64,000 bases of DNA. Origin: a bacterium (GTDB taxonomy: Bacteria; Vulcanimicrobiota; Vulcanimicrobiia; Vulcanimicrobiales; SCRA01). Made by a program: the position numbers and the translations under genes. The notes under the pieces are model-generated. The model did no database searches. It had not been told where the DNA came from and was given only the letters and a program-made list of their open reading frames with translations. Each line of letters opens with the position of its first letter. Position 1 is the stretch's first letter. The stretch lies in the NCBI GenBank assembly GCA_004297985.1, contig SCRA01000055.1, positions 1 to 64,000 on the forward strand, read 5' to 3'. This document shows positions 9,201-15,899 of this stretch, in pieces.

Positions 9201-11868
9201 GACACCGCAGATCCAAGCCCTGACATTCAGCCAGATTCAGGCCCTGACGCCGGATCAGATTCGAGCGTTTACGCCGGATCAGATCGCCCAGTTCACGGCC
9301 GCGCAGATTCCAGGCTTCACGGATGCGCAGATGGCCGATCTTAGCACGGACCAGGTTGCGGCACTGACAGGCTCGCAACTGCAGGCCCTCTCGAGCAACC
9401 AGATCGCCGCGCTTACGGCATCGCAAATTGGTGTACTGGCAGCTGGCCAGATCCAGGCCTTCACAACCGGTCAGATCCCGTCGTTTACGGTAGCCCAGAT
9501 CCAGGCTTTCTCGCCGTCACAGATCGCCGAGTTCACGCCACAACAGATTGCGGCGTTCATACCAGGTCAGATTGCAGCTTTGTCCCCGGACCAGATAGGG
9601 GCGCTGACCGCAACGCAGTTCGCTTTCCTGTCACTAGAGGACCTCAATTCACTCGATACTGCGCAAGTGGCGGCCATATCGGCCGCCCAACTGAATGGAT
9701 TGACAGTAGACCAGATCTCGGGTTTGGGAGCCGGTCAGGTTCAGGCGCTGAACAGTGTGCAGCTAAACGCTTTGTCTCCGAGTCAACTAAACGCCCTCAC
9801 GTTGAGCCAGATGCAGGTGCTAACAATTGGCCAGTTGACAAGTCTCAACCCGAGTCAAGTATCGAATCTTGCTCCAGGTCAGGTACGTGCGCTACTATCC
9901 AACCAAATTGCAGCCCTGACCCCCAATCAGATCGAAGCACTAACCGTAAACCAGGTCTTGGCACTGAAGTCTGATCAGGAACTCGCTGAATTCGGGCCAC
10001 TTGACGCAGCTATCCGCGACCTCACATCAGTCCAAATCGCCGACTTGCCGGTGGGAGATTTCGCTGCGCTTCGAGCGGACCAGGTGGCATCGCTAACTGG
10101 TGACCAGATCGCGGCGGTGACGACCTCGGAGACATCGAGTCTTTCAGGAGAGCAGATTGCCTCGATCCAGCCACGCGCGATACAAGAACTAGCCATTGCC
10201 GATCTGCAAGTACTGTCGCAGACACAGTTGACGTCCCTGACCGTCGATCAGATACGCTCTCTGAATAGTACGGAAGTCAGCTCACTCAGGCCCAGTCAAA
10301 TCGGCGCCTTACAACCAGGGCAGGTACAGGCCCTCAGTGTTGCTGATGTGTCGAGCCTTACGTCACAGCAGATGCAATCGTTGCGAGCGGCAGAACTTAG
10401 TGCGCTCTTGCCAGACCAACTAAATAGCCTCTCGGGCAGTCAATTGGCCGCGATGAGCGGCCCACAACTTCGCGATTTCAGTGGCGAACAGCTTCGTCTC
10501 GTCTCTCCCGCTACCAGGTCGCTCATTTCGAACGGCTTCCAGCAAGTACTAACGGCACAGCAAATCTTGGCATTGAATGGTGGAGCAGGAACAGCTTCTC
10601 CGACCGTAACTCTCAGCGCGACGATGCGCGATGGTGCAACAGCCAATTACGCTTATGATGCTTCCAGCGAAACAATGTCTCTCAACCTTCAGGCCGCAGA
10701 TGGTTCGTTCCAATATGGGGACATCCACTACGCGAACGGTAATGAGAAGCAATCAGGTATCGCGCCTGATGGATCGATGGTAAACGTAACCTCCACGGCA
10801 GACGGGCAAAAGATAGTAACGAGCAAAAGCCCGGATGGCGAGACGTCCGTCTGGGTAACCGATGGCGAAGGCAACGTCACGAAGACCGTGACCGATAGTA
10901 ATGGGATTCAGCTGTACTCGATCACGTATAACTCACCAGCGTTCAATGCTGCGGAAGGTTATGACGCCTATGATATCGTCGAGCAGGCGATGCCCCAGCT
11001 TGAAGCGCAATTCAAGGCGGTTGTGGGGAATGCCGAGGAGGAGGGTGGTGGCTCCTGGCAGGGAGAGGCGGCCGCGTTCGCTGCCGGCCTCTTCGCCGGG
11101 GCGGGAGGAATTAGTGATAGCGCTCGGGACATCAAGATTACTACGCCCTACTATTCCGTGGAACTTAACAAGAGTGATAGCTTCGAGAACGACACAATCA
11201 CATACAATGCTGGCGATATAGCAACACAGACTGTCTATAAGGACGTTACGTCTGGCTTCGAGATAGATACCACGAACTATGTAAATGGGGATACATCAAA
11301 GACGTATTATGGAGTATACAATAATATCACACGGACGGTTTTGACCTCGGCGACGGATGGAAGTACCGAAACCATAGACGTGAGCACAATTGATGGCAGT
11401 AAGTCCGAAACCTCGAGAGATGGGAACGGCAATATTATCGGGAGGACAACGATAGACGCAAACGGCAAGATGAGTGAGACTCTGTATGATAATAACGGTG
11501 GGAGCCAAACCATCGACACGGTCTTAGACCCGACAACTGGCGCGACAATTACCACGCTGTACTCAAACGGCGTACTCATGGGATCCTCGTATACAGACAG
11601 TTCTGGACATACTACGGATTATGACGCGTATGGCAATCCGGTGACGAGCTGGAATCAGATCGGATCGTCTGCGACGGGTCCTTCTTCGGGCGGTCAAGTC
11701 GGCGGCTCGTCCCCTGCTGGCCAAACAGGCGCCACGGCGCCGCCAGGTAACGTCGGTTCGGTAGGCACGGGAACGCTTGGCAACGGCCTGAACGCGAATT
11801 TCGCAGAAAACGTCGCTAATCTCGAGTCGTTTATGGGTGGCGGGGGCGACACAATCTACATCATGTAG
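6250..11868 (+). CDS. Giant octapeptide-repeat protein
   Basis: This protein has 1872 residues. GTG 6250 is chosen because GAGGAGG (6237-6243) sits 6 bases before it; the frame upstream to 6178 lacks a ribosome site. Residues ~1-125 are non-repetitive with no signal peptide. Residues ~127-1417 are about 161 tandem octads of the form L/F-T-x-x-Q-I/L/V-x-A. Residues ~1418-1872 form a Gly/Asn/Asp/Thr-rich tail with YD/RHS-like phrases such as DANGKMSETLYDNNG and DAYGNPVTSW, ending in a GGGGDTIYIM tail. The later part is visibly AT-richer than neighbouring genes. Similar Q-I octads occur, as far as I recall, in large surface or RTX-like proteins of Proteobacteria. Role is unknown; adhesion or matrix function is a guess. 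No secretion gene is adjacent. Confidence 0.85.
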   Translation: MDLRVSLHHSSELVPTADNTMGPRLYGIQTYLGTGGLAGRLVDASGTDVLDHLGGQQRENARRLGSLYLSGLGGPNGYAAPRESAADAYILSVSTEAAVTYLPDGSAVSIMSDGQIQERVSETTPAFTNEEVENLTPTQIQGLTQVQIQSLTGHQIRMLSATQLQAFSATQVAYFTDRQVRDFRPDQIAELAPGQISALTAGQMQALSEEQLRALTSTQLAALSPGQISALRPRQIRDLRPSQVSSLTSAQLQALGEEQIEALSAAQLQALSVNQLQSLSDQQIAELSPHQIRELTPTQIAGLTTAQVQSLTLKQLDALSNRQVLALTIDQFKAFSEAQLRALVKSHQQELAVHNIQKLSPEQISQLWYGKIASLTQGQIQELSTAQIQALTPLQISALRTDEIAAFLPQQMGAFTAQQIQAFTNADVSTLSVAQLQAMRPDQIADFTPAQIPALSSTQIAALLPDQIAALTGPQLQALSSSQIQALTPVQLQALSANQLQAFTAAQIPSFTATQIKAFLPSQIAAFSGAQIAAFTTTQIQALQPDQIQALTAVQIQSLTTGQIQALTGSQIQAFTTSQIQDFTPGQIQAFTAAQIPSFTDAQIAALTTAQVGALTGSQLQALTGDQIQSLVAPQLQTLSNTQLQAFTAAQIPSFTASQLQALTPSQVRAFTANQIQAFTETQVQAFAPDQMAAFTTGQIQAFTTTQIAEFTAPQIEALTQSQIQALTDAQVASFTTGEIQALTTTQDQYFNRDQIQSLTTTEIQAFTPQQVASFTATELQAFTPTQLQEFTGPQIQAFTTGQISEFSIGQIQSFTSTQIAGFTASQIPGFTDAQIAGLTTVQVTALTPSQLQALSSNQIAALTAPQVGVLSAGQIQAFTTGQIPSFTVAQIQAFSPSQIAEFTPRQVAAFTPDQIAALSPDQITALTPDQLQALTPAQLQALSPSQLQAFTVGQIPAFTASQVQAFQPSQIAAFTDSQIAAFTTPQIQALTFSQIQALTPDQIRAFTPDQIAQFTAAQIPGFTDAQMADLSTDQVAALTGSQLQALSSNQIAALTASQIGVLAAGQIQAFTTGQIPSFTVAQIQAFSPSQIAEFTPQQIAAFIPGQIAALSPDQIGALTATQFAFLSLEDLNSLDTAQVAAISAAQLNGLTVDQISGLGAGQVQALNSVQLNALSPSQLNALTLSQMQVLTIGQLTSLNPSQVSNLAPGQVRALLSNQIAALTPNQIEALTVNQVLALKSDQELAEFGPLDAAIRDLTSVQIADLPVGDFAALRADQVASLTGDQIAAVTTSETSSLSGEQIASIQPRAIQELAIADLQVLSQTQLTSLTVDQIRSLNSTEVSSLRPSQIGALQPGQVQALSVADVSSLTSQQMQSLRAAELSALLPDQLNSLSGSQLAAMSGPQLRDFSGEQLRLVSPATRSLISNGFQQVLTAQQILALNGGAGTASPTVTLSATMRDGATANYAYDASSETMSLNLQAADGSFQYGDIHYANGNEKQSGIAPDGSMVNVTSTADGQKIVTSKSPDGETSVWVTDGEGNVTKTVTDSNGIQLYSITYNSPAFNAAEGYDAYDIVEQAMPQLEAQFKAVVGNAEEEGGGSWQGEAAAFAAGLFAGAGGISDSARDIKITTPYYSVELNKSDSFENDTITYNAGDIATQTVYKDVTSGFEIDTTNYVNGDTSKTYYGVYNNITRTVLTSATDGSTETIDVSTIDGSKSETSRDGNGNIIGRTTIDANGKMSETLYDNNGGSQTIDTVLDPTTGATITTLYSNGVLMGSSYTDSSGHTTDYDAYGNPVTSWNQIGSSATGPSSGGQVGGSSPAGQTGATAPPGNVGSVGTGTLGNGLNANFAENVANLESFMGGGGDTIYIM
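6628..10500 (+). repeat. 24-bp coding tandem repeat, about 161 units
   Basis: Each 24-bp unit encodes one octad, typically starting TTC/CTG-ACG and carrying CAG-ATC in the second half. From the Phe codon at 6628 to the last octad ending at 10500 the length equals 161 units plus 9 bases, and an 11-residue unit is visible near 9985-10020. Units are diverged at DNA level, except for recent copies such as ~8811-8990 versus ~9387-9566. The conserved residues are Thr/Ser at position 2, Gln at 5 and Ile/Leu/Val at 6. Confidence 0.9.
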
Positions 11869-11944
11869 TCCGGTGAAAAGATCGTCGGCGATTGTCGCAG
11901 CAGTGACGTCAGCCTGATGTGTGGAAGACTCTAAAGGCGAAAAA

Positions 11945-12994
11945 GTGAATTACCGGCATTCGGAAACGAGGGTGCATTTGCGGTTGAAAATCGGGCTAAC
12001 TAGCATCGTGGCTATGCTCGCGCTTGTTATGGGTACAGCACGCCTTGGCGCCTCTGCGTCCGAGACTGCGACGACGTCCGCGCAAGATACGTTCGTGCCC
12101 CAAGCCTCGATTCGCAAAGACTGGGTGAAAGAGGATTCAACGCTCTCTTGGGTTGCGACATCCGGTACGGGCGATCCGGCATCCTATCCGTCGCGGGCCA
12201 TTTTTTTGATCACGCACTCTGAATTTTCCGATCAAGTGAATATTATTGATCATATCGACTCTTTCAAATTGTGTGGGCACCCGGCTTGGCTGGTTGCGTA
12301 TCATATAATGATCGACGATTACTGGTATAAGAACTACAATGTCGTCTACACTGGATGGAACCATATCGCCTATACGCTGGAGTACTCGTGGCCCGCAGAG
12401 CAGGGAGACGCTGGTGCTCCAACAGGCTCACTCTGGGAGAGCCTTTGCCAGCTCCCAGAGGTAAGAGCACGAAAACAGGTCACATACTCACCGCCTGCCG
12501 GCTGGCGACCGGCTTCGTTCCCCACGCTACCATCGCTCACGAGCCGCCATGTGTCCCCTTTCCTTTCGAGAAGTTTCCGTTGGAGCGACGCGGCACACGA
12601 GCAATATCTGACGCTTGCGATTAAGCCGTACGATAACGGCATGAGCAATTACTATCCCTATTACTTGATTGAATCGTTCAAGAAGAGCCAAGGCCCAGGA
12701 AATTCGTTGGCGATCGATTCGGTTGTGAAACTGACGATTTGTGGATCGCAGCCTGCGTGGTTGCTAACGTTTGACACAAGGCCGGGTAATCTGCATTCGG
12801 AGTATGTCACGACTGACTGGAACGGGTTCGGGTATATACTAGCCTATGTCCGTCGGTCATATAATCCGCCTATCTCCAGCGTCCTAGAGGCACGCAAGCG
12901 ACTATGCGTACTCGCGAACGACCGCTCAGGCACTGGCGCGGGTTTTTCCGCTCCGTCAGACTGGTACAGGAGTCGCTCCCCAAGTGGTCGTTGA
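11945..12994 (+). CDS. Secreted protein with two copies of an unknown domain
   Basis: This is a 349-residue protein whose N-terminus has a basic stretch and a hydrophobic core ending GASASE, consistent with a Sec signal peptide. The mature part holds two related ~120-residue units. Each contains a cysteine followed by PAWL (KLCGHPAWLVAY near residue 95; TICGSQPAWLLTF in the second), then a W-N-x-I/F-x-Y segment (WNHIAYTLEY, WNGFGYILAY), and ends with a Leu-Cys. The paired cysteines could form one disulfide per unit. GTG 11945 follows AAAGG; GTG 11921 is possible. Base composition is AT-richer than the flanking core genes. It lies 76 bases after the repeat protein. I do not recognise the family. 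Confidence 0.7.
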   Translation: MNYRHSETRVHLRLKIGLTSIVAMLALVMGTARLGASASETATTSAQDTFVPQASIRKDWVKEDSTLSWVATSGTGDPASYPSRAIFLITHSEFSDQVNIIDHIDSFKLCGHPAWLVAYHIMIDDYWYKNYNVVYTGWNHIAYTLEYSWPAEQGDAGAPTGSLWESLCQLPEVRARKQVTYSPPAGWRPASFPTLPSLTSRHVSPFLSRSFRWSDAAHEQYLTLAIKPYDNGMSNYYPYYLIESFKKSQGPGNSLAIDSVVKLTICGSQPAWLLTFDTRPGNLHSEYVTTDWNGFGYILAYVRRSYNPPISSVLEARKRLCVLANDRSGTGAGFSAPSDWYRSRSPSGR

Positions 12995-13313
12995 TGGCTT
13001 TCGCCGTAGCGTTGTTAGAGGTGTGGAGGCACCCTGATAGCGTGTCACGATAGAAGCGCCGCGGGCTTCTTACGAGCCGCGAGATGCCACCGCTCTTGGG
13101 GATTGACTATTTGATCGGACACTGTCCCTAGCGCCCGATCTTGACCGCTCTCATGTACGAGCACAAGTAACAAGCGCGCCCTTATTGAGGCAGCGCGATA
13201 GCCGTGGCAGGTGATGGCACGATCTACGTAGCGGAGCAGAAGTATGGTGCTCTAGCCGTATTTGTCGGTGACGGTCTAAAAATACCGCAGTAGGCGCGGT
13301 TGGTGGAGGGCGA
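12995..13313 (+). other. Intergenic stretch with a beta-propeller gene relic
   Basis: No intact gene was found between the secreted protein and the methyltransferase. Part of it (13189-13293) reads as a propeller-blade fragment, listed separately. An imperfect hairpin sits near 13058-13082. The stretch looks like decayed sequence at the right edge of the accessory region. Confidence 0.5.
13189..13293 (+). pseudogene. Relic of an NHL/beta-propeller-type protein
   Basis: The frame between an upstream TGA (13186) and TAG (13291) encodes 34 residues that read like one propeller blade: AIAVAGDGTIYVAE, then ALAVFVGDG. This is the A-V-D-x-x-G-x-I-Y-V-A pattern of NHL or SBBP repeats. There is no start codon with a ribosome site and no further blades, so it is interpreted as the 3' remnant of a lost gene. 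Confidence 0.4.
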
Positions 13314-13943
13314 TCAGCGGCGGCGGGCCTGGACGAGCCAGTGACGCCGCCCGCTGGGTGCCGCGCCTTGGCCGTGGGCCCAGCGGCCGACGAGGGCATC
13401 GACGTCGACCTGGCGCTGGGACTCTACGGTGAACTGGGGCCCTAAGAGCTCTGGGACGCCGGCGGCGTCGACGTAGAGGTGGGGTACGCCCTCCTCCTCG
13501 CCGGAGCTGGGCGCGAAGACATCCATCTCGATCATCGTCCCCTCCCCGTAGCGCTCATCCCCTACTGAGGCGAGGGTGAGGAAGAAGGGTGCGCCGTGCT
13601 TCAGCACGCGCGCCACTTCGGCGATCGCTAGGCGCACCTTCGAGCGCGTGCCGTGGAGCAGGGCATGCGTCGAGAGCACCCCGGCGAAGCGAGCGCGGCC
13701 GAGCGGAAGCTGCGTGTAGGACGCGGCGTGCACCTCCACCGAAAGGCCTTCGGCGCGGAGCGCTGCCTCGACACCCCGGGCGCGGTCCCCGTCGTCGTCG
13801 ACGCCCACCGCGTCGTGCGTGGCCGCGAGGAAGCGCAGATTGCGTCCGCCGCCGGTGCCGAGGTCCAGGAGCTCGCCGTGCGGCTCGACCAACGCTACGA
13901 GGCGCTCCGCCAGCGGGTGCGGCGGTTCGTGTGCTGTTGCCAT
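13314..13943 (-). CDS. Class I SAM-dependent methyltransferase
   Basis: This is a 209-residue protein with a Rossmann SAM-binding core: motif I ELLDLGTGGGRNLRFLA, an acidic residue after strand 2 (VGVDDDGD), motif IV around FAGVLSTHALLHG, and a following EVARVLKHGAPFFLTL segment typical of methyltransferase_11/25 domains. Start ATG 13943 is used; GTG 13961 is in frame upstream and neither has a clear ribosome site. It is transcribed away from the Sec peroxiredoxin gene. The substrate cannot be told. Confidence 0.8.
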   Translation of the reverse strand: MATAHEPPHPLAERLVALVEPHGELLDLGTGGGRNLRFLAATHDAVGVDDDGDRARGVEAALRAEGLSVEVHAASYTQLPLGRARFAGVLSTHALLHGTRSKVRLAIAEVARVLKHGAPFFLTLASVGDERYGEGTMIEMDVFAPSSGEEEGVPHLYVDAAGVPELLGPQFTVESQRQVDVDALVGRWAHGQGAAPSGRRHWLVQARRR

Positions 13944-14068
13944 GATCGGCGCGGATTTCACCGCGCCGCATCGCTGCCCTTGGTGCCGTCGTTGGAGCGA
14001 TGGCGATCAGCGTCACTAGGAGCGCCCGCTGAGGGGTGCGAACCAACCGGGCCTAGAGGGGGGCGAAC

Positions 14069-14539
14069 GTGGTGCTAGCTGTGAGTGACCGGATCCCGGC
14101 GTTCACCGCCGCGGACGATACGGGTGCGACACGGAGCTCTCAGGAACTGCTGGGACGGCCGTTCGCGCTGTGGTTCTACCCGAAAGATGCCACGCCGGGG
14201 TGAACGGACGAAGCGTCGCAGTTTCGCGATGCATATCCCGCCTTCGAGAAGAAGGGCATTGAGATCGTGGGCGTGAGCAAAGACAGCGTGGCCTCGCATC
14301 GGCGCTTCAAAGCCGCGCACGCACTTCCGTTCATCTTGCTTGCCGACGAAGAGCGGCAACTCTGCGAAGCCTTCGGCGTGCTGGTCGAGAAGACGATGTA
14401 CGGCAAGAAGACGATCGGCGTCGCGCGCTCGACGTTCCTGATCGGCGCGCAAGGCGTCCTCCGTGCCGTCTGGCCCAAGGTCACCGTGGAGGGGCACGCC
14501 GCCGACGTTCTAGCGAAAGCCGGCGCCGCGCTGACGTGA
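14069..14539 (+). CDS. bcp: Selenocysteine-containing peroxiredoxin (Bcp/PrxQ family)
   Basis: The frame reads through one TGA at 14201-14203 (residue 45) and then runs to 14539, giving 156 residues. Before the TGA is FALWFYPKDATPG and after it TDEASQFRD; Bcp proteins have FYPKDxTPGCTxEA, so UGA replaces the peroxidatic cysteine. Downstream features also fit Bcp: IVGVSKDSVASHRRF, PFILLADEE, the YGKK segment and RSTFLIG. The GTG start follows GAGGGG. A hairpin with SECIS spacing follows the UGA. The enzyme would reduce hydroperoxides with a selenolate. selA/B/C/D are not in this window and must be elsewhere. The alternative, a nonsense mutation, is unlikely because a second Prx-type gene at 48458 has the same substitution. 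Confidence 0.88.
14213..14232 (+). promoter_or_regulatory. Putative bacterial SECIS hairpin in the bcp gene
   Basis: A 7-bp stem with one G-U (14213-14219 with 14226-14232) carries a 6-base loop AGTTTC. The loop is 17-22 bases after the UGA, within the spacing known for bacterial SECIS elements, and has a G at its second position as expected for SelB binding. Confidence 0.6.
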
Positions 14540-14541
14540 GC

Positions 14542-15324
14542 ATGAACGGGGCGGCGTTGAGATTGACGGTCCTCGGCGCCAGCCCCGCGGTGCCCAACCC
14601 CGGACGCGCATGCTCCTCGTACCTCGTCGAGTCGGGAGAGCATCGCCTAGTACTCGATCTCGGCACCGGCGCGTTTGCCAACCTGCGCTGTCACGCCTCG
14701 TACACGGCGATATCGGCGGTGGTGATCTCCCACATGCACGCCGACCACTTCATCGACGTGGTGCCCTATCGCTACGCGCTCAAGTACGGCGACGAGCGGC
14801 GAGCGGAGCCGCTGCCGTTACTGTTGCCGCCCGACGGCGAGCGACTGCTGCGCGCGATGGTGAGTGCCTTCGCACGCGAGGGGGATGCGGGCGACTTCCT
14901 CGACGAGTCCTTCGCTGTGCAGACGTATGACCCGGCACGCCCCCAGCGCATCGGCAACCTCGAAGTACGCTTCGCGCTCACGTGCCACTATATCCCCGCC
15001 TACGCGATGCGTGTCTCAGACGGCCATCGTGCGCTGGTGTTCTCGGCCGACACTGCCCCCGCGCCGGAGATCGTCGCGCTCGCGAAAGGGGCCGACGTCC
15101 TGCTCTGCGAGGCGACGCTCGAACCCGGCTGCGTGGAACAAGGGGAGCGGGGCCATTCGACGCCCGCGGAAGCCGGTGCGATGGCACGCGACGCCGGCGT
15201 GTCGCGTCTGGTGTTGACGCACTACCCGCTGAGTATCGAAGGCGAGGCGATTCGCGCCGATGCCGCGCGCGCCTTCGCAGGCGAGATCATCCTCGCCCAC
15301 GACCACCTTACGCTCGAGATCTAG
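14542..15324 (+). CDS. MBL-fold metal-dependent hydrolase
   Basis: This 260-residue protein has a metallo-beta-lactamase fold of the RNase Z/phosphodiesterase-like type. The zinc-binding signature is SHMHADHFID. Further metal ligands are in LTCHYIPAYAM, FSADTAP, RLVLTHY and ILAHDH. The N-terminus LTVLGASPAVPNPGRACSSYLV is typical of this group. It follows the Sec peroxiredoxin directly; GTG 14536 would even overlap that stop codon, so the pair is probably one transcript. The substrate is unknown. Confidence 0.82.
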   Translation: MNGAALRLTVLGASPAVPNPGRACSSYLVESGEHRLVLDLGTGAFANLRCHASYTAISAVVISHMHADHFIDVVPYRYALKYGDERRAEPLPLLLPPDGERLLRAMVSAFAREGDAGDFLDESFAVQTYDPARPQRIGNLEVRFALTCHYIPAYAMRVSDGHRALVFSADTAPAPEIVALAKGADVLLCEATLEPGCVEQGERGHSTPAEAGAMARDAGVSRLVLTHYPLSIEGEAIRADAARAFAGEIILAHDHLTLEI

Positions 15325-15331
15325 CGTACCG

Positions 15332-15877
15332 CTAGTTATCGGTTCGGGGGCTCCCCGAGGGCAGCGTGAACTGCAGCAGCGCCTTCACGGGGGCCAGGCC
15401 GCGGTTGACCATCGCGCGCATCTCGACTTCCAGGCCCATCTCTTCCAGACGCGCCTTCGAAGTCATCAGATCGCGTGCCGAAGTGACGATGTCCTCCAGC
15501 AGCAGCACGCGCTGCCCCTCCTGAAAGGCGCCCTCGACATACTCGTTGGCGAATGCACCGTAGACCTTGGGCTGCTTGCGCACGACGATCATGGGAAGGC
15601 CGGCCATCTGCGAGACGGCCGTCGCGAGGATCACACCGCCGATCTCCGTTCCGGCGATGAGGTCCGGCGAGACTTCGGCCACCGACGGCGCGAACATGCG
15701 CGCGATGCGCCGCAGAACGGTGGGATCGGAGAAGAGACGGAACTTGTCGATGTAGTAGTCCGTCTTGTGGCCGCCCGCCGTGGTGTAGTTGCCGCGAACG
15801 ATCGCACGCTCGATGATGAGCTTCTGCAGCCACATGATATCGGGAACGCGCCCGACGCCGCTCTCGAACTCCGACAT
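15332..15877 (-). CDS. pyrE: Orotate phosphoribosyltransferase
   Basis: This 181-residue type I phosphoribosyltransferase contains the PRPP-binding loop RVLLLEDIVTSA. It also has the GHKTDYYIDKF segment and the flexible-loop lysine region VVRKQPKVYG seen in PyrE. PyrE makes orotidine 5'-phosphate from orotate and PRPP in pyrimidine synthesis. It ends 8 bases from the convergent MBL gene. ATG 15877 is used after a GGGGTGG stretch; two in-frame GTGs lie just upstream. Confidence 0.87.
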   Translation of the reverse strand: MSEFESGVGRVPDIMWLQKLIIERAIVRGNYTTAGGHKTDYYIDKFRLFSDPTVLRRIARMFAPSVAEVSPDLIAGTEIGGVILATAVSQMAGLPMIVVRKQPKVYGAFANEYVEGAFQEGQRVLLLEDIVTSARDLMTSKARLEEMGLEVEMRAMVNRGLAPVKALLQFTLPSGSPRTDN

Positions 15878-15899
15878 CACCACCCCGTTTCGCTTGCGA

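Noticed and set aside
14201-14203. TGA as a nonsense mutation making a peroxiredoxin pseudogene
   Set aside because: The stop is exactly at the peroxidatic cysteine, the rest of the gene is intact, a SECIS-like hairpin follows, and a second Prx-type gene has the same feature.
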